64,000 bases of DNA, taken from NCBI GenBank assembly GCA_029219245.1, contig JAQXTA010000044.1:28081-92080 (forward strand). Reading direction: 5' to 3'. Each line of letters opens with the position of its first letter. Positions within the stretch are counted from its first letter, which is position 1. Of the stretch, positions 1 to 9,340 are shown piece by piece. The notes below the pieces were generated by a model. The model searched no databases. It was not told the origin of the DNA and was given only the letters and a program-made list of their open reading frames with translations. Source of the stretch: Lachnospiraceae bacterium (GTDB taxonomy: Bacteria > Bacillota > Clostridia > Lachnospirales > Lachnospiraceae). The translations under genes were made by a program, and so were the position numbers.

Positions 1-1142
1 TTGTGGCAGTCGGGTGTTATGTACAAACCGGGGAAGAAACCATTGAAAAGGATGAAGCGATTGATTTGGCAATCGGCAATAACCGGAAAAAGGATATTGT
101 ATCTATTTTGAATCGGTATCTTGCCGAAAGAGAAGGACAGACCGCCGATGTAACAGAACCTTACAAGCAGAAGGACATTATTGACATCAATCATACAGAT
201 GAATATGAAGAAATGATTTTGAACGAAACAGCAGAGCATACAAGAGCCTATGTAAAAATACAGGATGGCTGTAACCAGTTTTGTTCCTACTGTATCATTC
301 CTTATGCCAGAGGAAGAGTCAGAAGCCGCAGGGAAGAAGACATTCTGACAGAGGTGGAAGGTATTGTGAAGCTTGGTTATAAAGAGATTGTACTTACGGG
401 AATTCATATCAGCTCGTATGGAGTGGATCGGGGGGAGCCACAGCTCTTATCACTGATAGAGAAGCTGAATCAGATAGAAGGGCTGAAAAGAATACGGATA
501 GGCTCTTTGGAACCGAGAATCATTACGGAAGAATTTGCAGAACGAATCAGTAGGCTGACAAAAATCTGTCCGCATTTCCATTTGTCGCTGCAGAGCGGAT
601 GTGATGAAACATTGCGCCGGATGAATAGACATTACACCACAGGGGAATACTTGGAAAAAGTAGAACTATTACGGAAGTATTTTGATAATCCTGCCATTAC
701 GACAGATGTGATTGTAGGTTTTCCGGGAGAAACGGAAGAAGAATTTGCTACAACGGCAAAATTTCTGGAGCAGGTGCATTTTTTTGAAATGCATATTTTC
801 AAATACTCTAAACGACAGGGTACCAGGGCGGCGGTAATGGAGGGTCAGGTTCCGGATCCGATAAAAAGTGAGCGTAGCAATATTCTGATGAAATTGGAAG
901 AAAAAATGTCAAAGGAATATCGACAGTCCTTAATTGGCAAAGAAGTTGAGGTGTTATTTGAAGAAGCTAAGGAAATGGATGGCAGAATATATCAGATTGG
1001 GCACACAAGACAATATGTAAAGGTTGTGAAGGAAACAACAGAGGATTTGAGTAATCATATTGTTTGTGGAGAAATTTCGGGCTTTTTAAAAGAAAACATG
1101 ATGAAACTGGAACATAAGGGCGGAATTGGAATGAATGATTGA
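1..1142 (+). CDS. mtaB: tRNA threonylcarbamoyladenosine methylthiotransferase MtaB, 5' end missing
   Basis: Radical SAM methylthiotransferase that converts t6A37 to ms2t6A37 in tRNAs reading ANN codons. The frame is open to the left window edge; the GTG at 3 is an internal valine and not a start. The visible part begins at GCYVQ, which in this family carries the last of the three N-terminal cluster cysteines, so roughly 70-80 residues are missing. The radical SAM cysteines CxxxCxxC are Cys90, Cys94 and Cys97 of the visible part (CNQFCSYC), followed by the usual IIPYARG. The last 70 residues fit a TRAM tRNA-binding domain. MtaB is preferred over MiaB because of the CNQFCSYCIIPYARG signature and the overall subfamily feel; this is recognition, not an alignment. 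Confidence 0.93.
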   Translation, partial: VAVGCYVQTGEETIEKDEAIDLAIGNNRKKDIVSILNRYLAEREGQTADVTEPYKQKDIIDINHTDEYEEMILNETAEHTRAYVKIQDGCNQFCSYCIIPYARGRVRSRREEDILTEVEGIVKLGYKEIVLTGIHISSYGVDRGEPQLLSLIEKLNQIEGLKRIRIGSLEPRIITEEFAERISRLTKICPHFHLSLQSGCDETLRRMNRHYTTGEYLEKVELLRKYFDNPAITTDVIVGFPGETEEEFATTAKFLEQVHFFEMHIFKYSKRQGTRAAVMEGQVPDPIKSERSNILMKLEEKMSKEYRQSLIGKEVEVLFEEAKEMDGRIYQIGHTRQYVKVVKETTEDLSNHIVCGEISGFLKENMMKLEHKGGIGMND

Positions 1143-1167
1143 ATTTTATTCCTGAATGGAGTATTAT
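1139..1167 (+). promoter_or_regulatory. Sigma-A promoter for ireB-ruvX-yrzB
   Basis: TTGAAT at 1139-1144 and TATTAT at 1162-1167 are 17 bases apart. The -35 overlaps the mtaB stop codon, so the ireB operon can be transcribed separately from mtaB. Confidence 0.55.
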
Positions 1168-1214
1168 AAGACAATAGGGGTAATTTTCAAAACTATAGAT
1201 AAGGGCGTGAGAAA

Positions 1215-1478
1215 ATGCAGGATTTGGAGAATACACAATTTTTCAGAGTAGAAACAGAACCGGAAACAGGGGTGAAACTGGTACTCTCAACAGTTTACGA
1301 AGCACTGACGGAGAAGGGATATAATCCGGTCAATCAGATTGTCGGATACATTATGTCCGGTGATCCGACATACATTACCAGTCATAAAAATGCAAGAAGC
1401 CTTATTATGAAGGTAGAACGGGATGAACTGGTAGAAGAGATGCTGACGGAATATATTAAAAACTCTTTGAAAAAATAA
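1215..1478 (+). CDS. ireB: IreB family regulatory phosphoprotein
   Basis: Small 87-residue protein of the IreB/YrzL (UPF0297) family. In Enterococcus, IreB is a substrate of the PASTA kinase IreK and lowers cephalosporin resistance when active; phosphorylation is on N-terminal threonines, and Thr7 is in that region here. The middle [21 protein letters not shown] is diagnostic. Its place directly before ruvX and a DUF1292 gene matches the yrzL-yrrK-yrzB order of Bacillus. Function in this organism is inferred from the family. Confidence 0.93.
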   Translation: MQDLENTQFFRVETEPETGVKLVLSTVYEALTEKGYNPVNQIVGYIMSGDPTYITSHKNARSLIMKVERDELVEEMLTEYIKNSLKK

Positions 1479-1499
1479 AATGGATATCAGGGTACGATT

Positions 1500-1934
1500 A
1501 TGAGAATCATGGGCTTGGATTTCGGATCAAAAACAGTGGGTGTAGCAATTAGCGATCCCCTTTTGATTACAGCACAGGGCATTGAAATTATCAGAAGAAA
1601 AGATGAAAATAAGTTACGTCAGACATTGGCACGCATTGAAGAACTGATTGTGGAATACGAAGTGGGAGAAATTGTTTTAGGACTTCCAAAGAATATGAAT
1701 GATACCCTGGGAGTGAGGGCAGAGCTTTCTTTGGAGTTTCAAGAGAAACTGGAACGCAGAACCGGACTTGCGGTAACGATGTGGGATGAAAGACTGACGA
1801 CGGTAGCGGCAGATAAGACCATGATGGAGGCAGGTATCCGGAGGGAACATCGGAAAGAGTATGTGGACAAGATAGCGGCAGTCTTTATTTTGCAGGGATA
1901 TCTGGATTATCTTGCCAATAAGGAGAAGAAGTAA
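1500..1934 (+). CDS. ruvX: Holliday junction resolvase RuvX (YqgF)
   Basis: 144-residue RNase H-fold nuclease of the YqgF/RuvX family, thought to act in 16S rRNA 5' end processing and possibly on Holliday junctions. Visible motifs are the first strand [13 protein letters not shown] (metal-binding Asp), GLPKNMNDT with LGVRA, and WDERLTT with the late acidic residues. Length is normal. It lies 21 bases after ireB and its stop directly abuts the next start, so these genes form one operon. Confidence 0.93.
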   Translation: MRIMGLDFGSKTVGVAISDPLLITAQGIEIIRRKDENKLRQTLARIEELIVEYEVGEIVLGLPKNMNDTLGVRAELSLEFQEKLERRTGLAVTMWDERLTTVAADKTMMEAGIRREHRKEYVDKIAAVFILQGYLDYLANKEKK

Positions 1935-2189
1935 GTGGAGAAAATTGTTTTCAGACCGGATGGCGAAGAACCGGTAGATTTTTATATTTTGGAGCAGACA
2001 AGAATCGGTGGAATTAACTATATTCTTGTGACCGATACGGAAGAGGACGATGGAGAAGCTTTGATTCTGAAGGATATTTCGATGCCGGAAGAAGAGGAAG
2101 CTGTCTACGAAATTGTATCAGAGGATGAAGAGTTAAATGCAGTTGCGGCTGTATTTGAAAATATGCTTGAAGATATTGAACTGTCATAA
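1935..2189 (+). CDS. DUF1292 (YrzB) family acidic protein
   Basis: 84-residue, strongly acidic protein of the DUF1292/YrzB family, function unknown. It starts at GTG immediately after the TAA of ruvX (zero spacing), which implies translational coupling. About a third of the residues are Asp or Glu. It is almost always found with ireB and ruvX, and that is the main support for the name. Confidence 0.88.
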   Translation: MEKIVFRPDGEEPVDFYILEQTRIGGINYILVTDTEEDDGEALILKDISMPEEEEAVYEIVSEDEELNAVAAVFENMLEDIELS

Positions 2190-2438
2190 TAGGAACCTTG
2201 GCAGGAAAATTTATTTTTCTATATAAAAGTAAAAGAAATTAAAGTAAAAGAATTATTAAAAATATTAAAATTTGCAGATACATATGTGTAACACAAGAAT
2301 GATTTTGGCGGCTGAAGAAGCAGCATGAAGCGGGATAAGAACGGAGCCTGTGCGCAGGAAATGCCCGGGAGCTTTGAACAGCAGAAAACCAGTCTGTGTA
2401 ACGCTATGCCAGATGCAGAGAATATGGAGGAATTTTGC

Positions 2439-4112
2439 TTGAAAAAAAATGAACAGGGAACGGTTTCCAAGCTGAAGATTATTCCGTTAGGAGGCTTGGG
2501 ACAGATTGGACTTAACATTACTGCCTTTGAGTACGAGGACAGTATTATTGTTGTGGATTGCGGATTGTCATTTCCGGAGGATGAAATGCTGGGAATTGAC
2601 CTGGTTATTCCGGATGTTACTTATCTGACGGACAATATTGAAAAAGTAAAAGGCTTTATGATTACACACGGACATGAAGACCATATCGGTGCACTGCCCT
2701 ATGTGTTGAAGGAGTTGAACATACCGATTTATGCGACGAAGCTGACGATGGGTATTATTGAAAACAAGTTAAAAGAACATGAGTTGATGAACTGTACAAA
2801 ACGTAAAGTAGTAAAATTTGGACAGTCCATAAATCTGGGAAAATTCCGGATTGAGTTTATCAAGACAAATCACAGTATTGCGGATGCTGCTGCACTTGCC
2901 ATTTATTCTCCGGCAGGTATTGTAGTGCATACCGGTGATTTTAAAGTTGATTATACACCGGTATTCGGGGATGCCATTGACTTGCAGCGTTTTGCGGAAA
3001 TCGGTAAAAAAGGGGTACTGGCCTTAATGTGCGACAGTACCAATGCGGAGCGCCAGGGTTTTACACCGTCCGAGAAAACAGTTGGAAAGACCTTTGATAC
3101 GCTCTTTTCAGAACATAAGAATACACGAATTATTATTGCAACCTTTGCTTCTAATGTGGACAGGGTACAGCAGATTATCAATTCAGCGGATAAGTTCGGC
3201 AGAAAAGTAGTCGTAGAAGGCCGTAGTATGGTCAGCATCATGGAAACGGCTTCTACTCTGGGATATCTGAATATTCCGGAAAATACGTTAATTGATGTAG
3301 AACAGTTAAAAAATTATCCGAATGAGAAAACGGTTATTATTACCACCGGAAGTCAGGGGGAAAGCATGGCGGCCCTCAGTCGTATGGCAAGTGACATGCA
3401 CAAAAAGATTTCAATTGTTCCGGGCGATACGGTTATTTTCTCATCGAATCCGATACCGGGAAATGAAAAAGCGGTTACCAATGTCATTAATGAGCTTTTG
3501 ATGAAGGGTGCAGATGTGATTTTTCAGGATGTGCATGTTTCCGGACATGCCTGTCAGGAGGAGATTAAACTGCTTTATACGCTGGTGCATCCGAAATATG
3601 CGATTCCGGTGCATGGGGAATATAAGCACCTGAAGGCACAGGCCAAGATAGCCCATGAACTTGGTATTGAAAAAGAAAACATTTTCATTCTTCATTCGGG
3701 AGATGTCCTGGAAATCAGTGAAGAACAGGCAGAAGTGACCGGGAAAGTGCCGGTTGGAGCAATTCTGGTAGACGGTCTGGGTGTTGGTGACGTCGGAAAC
3801 GTCGTATTACGTGACAGACAGCATCTGGCACAGGATGGTATTCTGATTGTTGTACTGGCCCTTGATTCTTATAATAGTCAGTTAGTTTCCGGACCGGATA
3901 TTGTATCCAGAGGCTTCGTCTATGTGAGGGAATCCGATGAACTGCTGGAGGAAGCAAGACTTTTGGTAAACAGTGCTATTATGGGCTGCCTGGATAAAGG
4001 ACAGACCGATTGGGGAAAGTTAAAGTCCACGATTAAAGATGTATTAAGTGATTATGTATGGAAGAAAACCAAGAGGCGTCCGATGATACTTCCGATTATT
4101 ATGGAAGTTTAA
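2439..4112 (+). CDS. rnj: Ribonuclease J
   Basis: Metallo-beta-lactamase/beta-CASP ribonuclease J, with 5'-3' exo- and endonuclease activity in mRNA decay and rRNA maturation. The metal motif HGHEDH is at about residues 75-80, the beta-CASP domain follows, HVSGHA is near residue 365, and the C-terminal domain ends in KKTKRRPMILP. The start is set at TTG 2439 because GGAGG lies 8 bases upstream (2426-2430) and the resulting 557 residues fit the family. The longer in-frame ATG at 2325 has no ribosome binding site and would add 38 unconserved residues. The 250 bases before 2439 hold no other gene and contain a GC-rich hairpin near 2345-2360. Confidence 0.93.
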   Translation: MKKNEQGTVSKLKIIPLGGLGQIGLNITAFEYEDSIIVVDCGLSFPEDEMLGIDLVIPDVTYLTDNIEKVKGFMITHGHEDHIGALPYVLKELNIPIYATKLTMGIIENKLKEHELMNCTKRKVVKFGQSINLGKFRIEFIKTNHSIADAAALAIYSPAGIVVHTGDFKVDYTPVFGDAIDLQRFAEIGKKGVLALMCDSTNAERQGFTPSEKTVGKTFDTLFSEHKNTRIIIATFASNVDRVQQIINSADKFGRKVVVEGRSMVSIMETASTLGYLNIPENTLIDVEQLKNYPNEKTVIITTGSQGESMAALSRMASDMHKKISIVPGDTVIFSSNPIPGNEKAVTNVINELLMKGADVIFQDVHVSGHACQEEIKLLYTLVHPKYAIPVHGEYKHLKAQAKIAHELGIEKENIFILHSGDVLEISEEQAEVTGKVPVGAILVDGLGVGDVGNVVLRDRQHLAQDGILIVVLALDSYNSQLVSGPDIVSRGFVYVRESDELLEEARLLVNSAIMGCLDKGQTDWGKLKSTIKDVLSDYVWKKTKRRPMILPIIMEV

Positions 4113-4140
4113 CAAGATACGCAGGAAGGCGGGAAAGAAT

Positions 4141-4473
4141 ATGACAGATGACATCATAGTGAAGGCAGTGGGAAGATTTGTAGAAGAAATCAAAAAATCA
4201 GAAATTTATGTTGAATATGATTTCCAGCGTGATAAACTGAAAAAACAGCCTGAATTATTTGAAAAGGTGAAAGAATACCGGCAAAAAAATTTTGAATTGC
4301 AGAATTCTGCGCAGGGAGAAGACCTGTTTGAGAAAATGGATGCTTTTGAAAAAGAATATGAGAAATTCAGGGAGATTCCTCTGGTAGATGATTTCTTACG
4401 GGCAGAGCTTGCATTTTGCCGTATGATGCAGGAAGTAAATGCACAGATTACAGCAGAACTTGATTTTGAGTAG
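4141..4473 (+). CDS. YlbF/YmcA family protein
   Basis: 110-residue all-helical protein of the YlbF/YmcA (DUF964) family. In Bacillus, YlbF, YmcA and YaaT form the Y-complex, an accessory of RNase Y with effects on mRNA processing, biofilm and competence. The helical pattern with ending RAELAFCRMMQEVNAQI fits the family. It sits 28 bases after the RNase J gene, a sensible neighbour for an RNA-decay helper. Which family member it corresponds to cannot be told from sequence alone. Confidence 0.85.
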   Translation: MTDDIIVKAVGRFVEEIKKSEIYVEYDFQRDKLKKQPELFEKVKEYRQKNFELQNSAQGEDLFEKMDAFEKEYEKFREIPLVDDFLRAELAFCRMMQEVNAQITAELDFE

Positions 4474-4498
4474 ACGGAATAAAAACGGAGGTTTTGGT

Positions 4499-4882
4499 AT
4501 GAACATAAAACAATTGGTGGCCTCAATAGTAGAAACCATCCTTAAAGTGGTTGCGGTCGTTTTTATTGTAATGTTTGTTTATCGAACAACAGTGAAAGCA
4601 TATGATTTCGGTTATCGTGTCTTTGCAGAAGAACCGATGACAACCGGCGAGGGCAGAATTATCAGCGTTTATGTAGAAGAAGGCGATTCTGCGAAGGAAA
4701 TCGGAGAGGACTTGCAGGAAAAAGGTTTGATTCGGGATGCGAAATTGTTTTATGTGCAGGAACTTCTTTCGGAGCATCATGGTGAGCTGAAGCCGGGAAT
4801 CTATGATTTGAATACTTCTATGAGCAGCAGTGAGATGTTAGCTGTTATGTCATCGGAGCCTGAAGAAACCGAGGAAGAATAA
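4499..4882 (+). CDS. Truncated MltG/YceG-like membrane protein without catalytic domain
   Basis: 127-residue protein with one N-terminal membrane segment (about residues 8-28) and an extracytoplasmic part resembling the LysM-like first module of MltG (YVEEGDSAKEIGEDLQEKGLI, then LKPGIYDL). The start is ATG 4499 with GGAGG 7 bases upstream. Full MltG proteins are about 340-360 residues and carry a C-terminal endolytic transglycosylase domain with a catalytic Glu; that domain is absent here and the protein ends in an acidic tail. The position before trmR and trhP equals that of yrrL (mltG) in Bacillus, which supports common origin. It may bind or regulate but is not expected to cut glycan. Confidence 0.75.
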   Translation: MNIKQLVASIVETILKVVAVVFIVMFVYRTTVKAYDFGYRVFAEEPMTTGEGRIISVYVEEGDSAKEIGEDLQEKGLIRDAKLFYVQELLSEHHGELKPGIYDLNTSMSSSEMLAVMSSEPEETEEE

Positions 4883-4899
4883 AGGGAACGGAGGATACC

Positions 4900-5544
4900 A
4901 TGATAGTAGATGAGCGTACCGTGGCGTTTATCAACTCTCTGGATACGGGCAATACTCCTTTTTTAAATGAAATAGAGAAGGAAGCGAAGAAAACCAATGT
5001 ACCGATTATCCGGACAGAGATGCAGAGCTTTATGAAAGTGCTTTTGGCAATGCATAAGCCTATGTCAATTCTGGAAGTTGGATGTGCCATTGGTTTTTCT
5101 GCGTTATTGATGAGTGAATATGCCCCGGCGGGATGTAAGATAACAACGATTGAAAAATATGAAAAAAGAATCCCGATTGCAAGGGAGAATTTTAAAAGAG
5201 CGGGGAAAGAGGAGTCGATTACCCTTCTGGAAGGTGATGCCATGGACTGGCTGAAAAAGCTGGAGGGACCTTACGATTTCATCTTTATGGATGCGGCAAA
5301 AGGCCAGTATATTCATTTCCTGCCGGATATTTTGCGGCTTCTTAAGCCGGAAGGAATTCTTTTATCAGATAATGTGCTTCAGGACGGGGATATTATCCAG
5401 TCAAGGTATGCGGTAACGCGGAGAAACCGGACGATACACACCCGCATGCGGGATTATTTATATGAATTGAAGCACCATCCGCAGTTGGAAACGGCAATCC
5501 TACCGGTGGGGGATGGTATTACGCTGAGTGTCCGGAAAGTATGA
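4900..5544 (+). CDS. trmR: O-methyltransferase, TrmR-like (tRNA 5-hydroxyuridine methyltransferase)
   Basis: 214-residue SAM-dependent O-methyltransferase of the COMT-like family 3. Motif I is ILEVGCAIGFSALLM, with YDFIFMDAAKGQY around residue 125 and LLSDNVL after it. In Bacillus the orthologue YrrM is TrmR, which methylates 5-hydroxyuridine at position 34 to 5-methoxyuridine; the hydroxyl comes from the U32-family TrhP proteins, and a TrhP-like gene follows directly here. GGAGG is 5-6 bases before ATG 4900. Other members of the fold act on small catechols, but the neighbourhood argues for tRNA. Confidence 0.85.
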   Translation: MIVDERTVAFINSLDTGNTPFLNEIEKEAKKTNVPIIRTEMQSFMKVLLAMHKPMSILEVGCAIGFSALLMSEYAPAGCKITTIEKYEKRIPIARENFKRAGKEESITLLEGDAMDWLKKLEGPYDFIFMDAAKGQYIHFLPDILRLLKPEGILLSDNVLQDGDIIQSRYAVTRRNRTIHTRMRDYLYELKHHPQLETAILPVGDGITLSVRKV

Positions 5545-5595
5545 GAACTGATATAGTATGGACGGGAAGCAGAAAAGAAAGGTAAGAATATTGCT

Positions 5596-6873
5596 ATGAG
5601 AAAACCTGAACTATTGATTCCGGCAAGCAGTCTGGAAGTATTAAAAACAGCAGTCATGTTTGGGGCAGATGCTGTTTATATTGGAGGAGAAGCATTTGGA
5701 CTGCGTGCCAAAGCGAAGAATTTTACCAGAGAAGAGATGGCGCAGGGAATTGCTTTTGCCCATGAGCATGGTGTCCGCGTGCATGTAACAGCGAACATTT
5801 TAGCCCATAATTATGATTTGGATGGCGCAAGAGAATATTTCAAGGAATTAAAGGAAATGAAACCGGATGCGTTGATTATTGCGGACCCCGGTATGTTTAC
5901 ATTAGCAAAGGAAATCTGTCCGGAAATCGATATTCATATATCCACACAGGCCAATAATACGAATTACATGACCTATCTGTTCTGGTATAAGCAAGGGGCA
6001 AAGCGTGTGGTATCCGCGCGGGAACTTTCTTTGCGGGAAATTAAGGAAATCCGGGAACATATTCCGGACGAACTGGAAATTGAAAGTTTTATCCATGGGG
6101 CGATGTGTATTTCTTATTCCGGCAGATGCCTGCTTAGCAGCTATTTTACCGGGAGAGATGCAAATCATGGCGCCTGCACACACCCGTGTCGTTGGAAATA
6201 TGCAGTCGTAGAGGAAAAACGTCCGGGAGAATATCTGCCGGTTTATGAAAATGAAAGAGGCACCTATATTTTTAACTCCAAGGATTTATGTATGATAGAA
6301 CACATTCCCGAGATGATAGAGGCAGGAATTGACAGCTTCAAGATTGAAGGAAGAATGAAAACGGCACTTTATGTGGCAACGGTTGCACGTACTTACCGCA
6401 AGGCAATTGACGATTATCTGGAGTCGGAGGAAAAGTACCGCAACAATATGGAATGGTACAAAGCGGAAATCGCAAAGTGTACTTATCGTCAGTTTACGAC
6501 AGGATTTTATTTCGGCAGACCGGATGAAACGACACAGATATATGACAATAATACCTATGTGAATGAATATATTTATCTTGGAATTGCGGGAAGTCTTGTG
6601 CCGGAACCTGGTAACGTTAATATACCCGTCGAAGAGAATACGGAATCGGTCTGTGCACGCATTGAACAGCGCAACAAGTTCTGCGTGGGTGATGAAATAG
6701 AAATTATGAAGCCTGATGGAACCAATATACCGGTAAAGGTGCTTGCCATGTATAATGAGGATGGTGAAGCGGTAGAGTCCTGTCCACATTCCAAACAGGT
6801 GATTGATGTAAAACTGTCGGAAATTCCTGCGCAGTATGATATCCTGCGTGTCTGCAATACCGCACAGCAGTGA
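5596..6873 (+). CDS. trhP: Peptidase U32 family protein, TrhP-like tRNA hydroxylation enzyme
   Basis: 425 residues. The U32 signature lies at about residues 162-183 (ESFIHGAMCISYSGRC), followed by cysteines in GACTHPCRW; these match the four cysteines thought to bind an Fe-S cluster. TrhP/YegQ and its Bacillus counterpart YrrO hydroxylate U34 of tRNAs using prephenate. A C-terminal beta-barrel-like domain follows (about 340-425). Although the family is named peptidase, no peptidase role is inferred. Together with trmR upstream it would make the mo5U34 pathway. Confidence 0.88.
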   Translation: MRKPELLIPASSLEVLKTAVMFGADAVYIGGEAFGLRAKAKNFTREEMAQGIAFAHEHGVRVHVTANILAHNYDLDGAREYFKELKEMKPDALIIADPGMFTLAKEICPEIDIHISTQANNTNYMTYLFWYKQGAKRVVSARELSLREIKEIREHIPDELEIESFIHGAMCISYSGRCLLSSYFTGRDANHGACTHPCRWKYAVVEEKRPGEYLPVYENERGTYIFNSKDLCMIEHIPEMIEAGIDSFKIEGRMKTALYVATVARTYRKAIDDYLESEEKYRNNMEWYKAEIAKCTYRQFTTGFYFGRPDETTQIYDNNTYVNEYIYLGIAGSLVPEPGNVNIPVEENTESVCARIEQRNKFCVGDEIEIMKPDGTNIPVKVLAMYNEDGEAVESCPHSKQVIDVKLSEIPAQYDILRVCNTAQQ

Positions 6874-6890
6874 AAACTGGGAAAATGAGG

Positions 6891-6920
6891 TTGACCGTTA
6901 TAACGCTCATATTGTACAAT
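6891..6920 (+). promoter_or_regulatory. Sigma-A promoter of the first glutamine synthetase gene
   Basis: TTGACC (6891-6896) and TACAAT (6915-6920), spacing 18. It lies just after the trhP stop and about 60 bases before the GlnN start. Confidence 0.6.
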
Positions 6921-6982
6921 GTAAACGGCAGACTTTAGAATGATAAATTTAAAGTTTGCAGACTGAGAGGCATGGTACAAAT

Positions 6983-9094
6983 ATGAGCGATATTTTTAAT
7001 GTAGAAGAAATCTTTGCACAGAATGTTTTTACATCCGGCAAAATGAAAGAACGTCTGCCGAAAAATGTGTACAAAGAAGTAATCAATGTCATGGAGGAAG
7101 GCGGCGAGCTGTCTATGGGGACAGCAAATGTAGTTGCCAAAGCCATGAAGGATTGGGCAGTTGAACATGGGGCAACCCATTATACACACTGGTTTCAGCC
7201 ACTTACCGGTATTACGGCTGAAAAACATGATTCTTTTGTGACACATCCGGACGAAACCGGAAAAATGATTACGGAATTTTCCGGCAAGGAACTAATCAAA
7301 GGGGAACCGGATGCCTCTTCTTTTCCATCGGGTGGTCTTCGTGCGACTTTTGAAGCAAGAGGTTATACGACCTGGGATATTACATCCCCTGCTTTTATCA
7401 AAGAAACAGCAACCGGGCCAACGCTTTGTATTCCTACCGCATTCTGTTCCTATAAAGGAGAGGCACTGGATAAGAAAACACCGCTTCTTCGTTCAATGGA
7501 AGCATTGAGTAAACAGGCAATACGAATTGTCAGATTGTTCGGTAATACGGATGCCAAAAAAGTCATTCCCTCTGTTGGAGCTGAGCAGGAATATTTTCTG
7601 GTAGACCAGAAAAAGGCTTTGCAGAGAGAGGATATCATTTTTGCCGGTAGAACACTGTTTGGTGCACCGGCACCGAAAGGACAGGAGATGGATGACCATT
7701 ACTTTGGCGTCATCCGGGAACGTGTCGGTGCTTACATGCATGATGTGAATATGGAACTCTGGAAATTAGGGGTTACTTCCAAAACACAGCACAATGAAGC
7801 AGCCCCGGCACAGCATGAGCTGGCACCGATTTATGAATCTGCTAATGTGGCGGTAGATCACAACCAGCTTGTGATGGAAACCTTGAAAAGAGTTGCCGGT
7901 AAGCATGGTCTGCGTTGTATGCTGCATGAGAAACCATTTGCCGGTGTGAATGGCTCTGGTAAGCATAATAACTGGTCCATTACAACCGATACCGGTGTGA
8001 ATCTACTGGAACCGGGACAGACACCAAATGAAAACATCCAATTTTTGTTAGTACTTGCCTGCATTATGAAAGCCGTAGATATCCATGCAGATCTGCTCCG
8101 ACAGAGCGCATCCAACGTGGGAAATGACCATAGGCTTGGCGGGTATGAAGCACCGCCTGCTATTATTTCCATTTTCTTAGGTGAGCAGCTTGAGGATGTG
8201 GTAGAACAGCTGGTAGAAACCGGAAAAGCCGATTCGTTAAAGAAAGGCGGCGTATTACGGACCGGTGTTTCCACATTGCCTGATTTTGTCAAAGATGCAA
8301 CGGATAGAAACCGTACTTCCCCGTTTGCCTTTACCGGTAATAAATTTGAATTCCGTATGGTGGGAAGTGAGGATTCCATCGGCAGTCCGAACACAACGTT
8401 GAATGCGATTGTGGCGGAAGCTTTCTGCGAGGCTGCTGACCGCTTGGAAGCAGCAGAGGATTTTGAACTGACAGTGCATGACTTGATTAAGGAATATATG
8501 ACAAAACACCAGCGGATTATTTTCAATGGCAACGGTTATGCAAAGGAATGGGAAGAAGAAGCAGCAAGAAGAGGACTTCCTAACATTCCATCTATGGTGG
8601 AGGCAGTGGATACACTGACAACTCCGAAAGCCATTCATCTGTTTGAAAAATTCGGTATCTTTACCGAAGCAGAGCTTCGTTCCCGGGCGGAAATCCTGTA
8701 TGAAACCTATGCCAAGACAATCAACATCGAAGCGCTTACGATGTTAGACATGGCAAATAAACAGATTATTCCGGCGGTTATCCGTTTCTGCAAAACTTTG
8801 GCGGACAGCACAATGGCAATCAAAGAAGCGGGCGGTGATACTTCCGTTTCAGCAGACCTGTTAAAAACTGTATCAGAGAAGCTTACTGAAATGAAGAATG
8901 CAGCCAAGCATCTGGAGGAGACCGAAAAGAAAGCATCTTCCATGCTGCGTGGAAAAGAACAGGCTTTTTATTATTACCATACTGTCACAGAGGCTATGAA
9001 AGCATTGCGTGAGCCTGCGGACGAGTTGGAAAAACTGGTGGATAAAAAAGACTGGCCTTTTCCGACTTATGCGGATTTGTTGTTTGAAGTCTGA
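6983..9094 (+). CDS. glnN: Type III glutamine synthetase (GlnN), copy 1
   Basis: ATP-dependent ligation of ammonia to glutamate. At 703 residues it has the length of GSIII, much longer than GSI. Features are the GSIII N-terminal domain ([21 protein letters not shown]), the active-site loop [11 protein letters not shown] with the ATP/ammonium site, and [11 protein letters not shown] with the conserved Arg. The start ATG 6983 is chosen because the paralogue downstream begins at the matching residue ([11 protein letters not shown] versus [11 protein letters not shown]); a TTG at 6956 is possible but has no ribosome binding site. Its product is closely similar along its whole length to copy 2 at 9341. 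It has its own promoter. Confidence 0.96.
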   Translation: MSDIFNVEEIFAQNVFTSGKMKERLPKNVYKEVINVMEEGGELSMGTANVVAKAMKDWAVEHGATHYTHWFQPLTGITAEKHDSFVTHPDETGKMITEFSGKELIKGEPDASSFPSGGLRATFEARGYTTWDITSPAFIKETATGPTLCIPTAFCSYKGEALDKKTPLLRSMEALSKQAIRIVRLFGNTDAKKVIPSVGAEQEYFLVDQKKALQREDIIFAGRTLFGAPAPKGQEMDDHYFGVIRERVGAYMHDVNMELWKLGVTSKTQHNEAAPAQHELAPIYESANVAVDHNQLVMETLKRVAGKHGLRCMLHEKPFAGVNGSGKHNNWSITTDTGVNLLEPGQTPNENIQFLLVLACIMKAVDIHADLLRQSASNVGNDHRLGGYEAPPAIISIFLGEQLEDVVEQLVETGKADSLKKGGVLRTGVSTLPDFVKDATDRNRTSPFAFTGNKFEFRMVGSEDSIGSPNTTLNAIVAEAFCEAADRLEAAEDFELTVHDLIKEYMTKHQRIIFNGNGYAKEWEEEAARRGLPNIPSMVEAVDTLTTPKAIHLFEKFGIFTEAELRSRAEILYETYAKTINIEALTMLDMANKQIIPAVIRFCKTLADSTMAIKEAGGDTSVSADLLKTVSEKLTEMKNAAKHLEETEKKASSMLRGKEQAFYYYHTVTEAMKALREPADELEKLVDKKDWPFPTYADLLFEV

Positions 9095-9138
9095 TTTAAG
9101 AATCGGCTGAGCAATACAAAAAATTTTAAAATTAGGGG

Positions 9139-9167
9139 TTGCAATTTTAAAAATTATGTTGTATTGT
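9139..9167 (+). promoter_or_regulatory. Possible promoter upstream of the second glutamine synthetase
   Basis: TTGCAA (9139-9144) and TATTGT (9162-9167) with spacing 17. If used, the transcript would run through the hairpin at 9244-9281 before reaching the gene at 9341, so that hairpin would act as an attenuator. Confidence 0.4.
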
Positions 9168-9243
9168 AGTGAACAAGGGAAATACATTACTAAGAAGAGT
9201 ACTTCTCAAAATAATTACTGAATATGATGATTGGATAAACGAA

Positions 9244-9281
9244 GGCGTTTACACAGATATTGTGTAGCGCCTTTTTCTTTT
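9244..9281 (+). terminator. Terminator or attenuator between the two glnN genes
   Basis: Hairpin with arms from GGCGTTTACACA and TGTGTAGCGCC around a short GATAT loop, followed by a run rich in T (9272-9281). It sits 150 bases after copy 1 and 60 bases before copy 2. Confidence 0.7.
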
Positions 9282-9340
9282 GTCTGATTATCACAATAAA
9301 AGTAAAAACATTAAGGGAATCGAGTTAAGGAGGAAGTAGT

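Noticed and set aside
2325..2438. Longer N terminus of RNase J from ATG 2325
   Set aside because: No ribosome binding site, no family similarity; TTG 2439 has GGAGG at the right distance.
7858..8532. 224-codon - strand frame over glnN
   Set aside because: Shadow of the strongly supported glutamine synthetase gene.
9168..9340. ANTAR-type antitermination RNA before the second glnN
   Set aside because: No pair of hexaloop hairpins with the A1/G4 pattern is visible; only a simple terminator hairpin.
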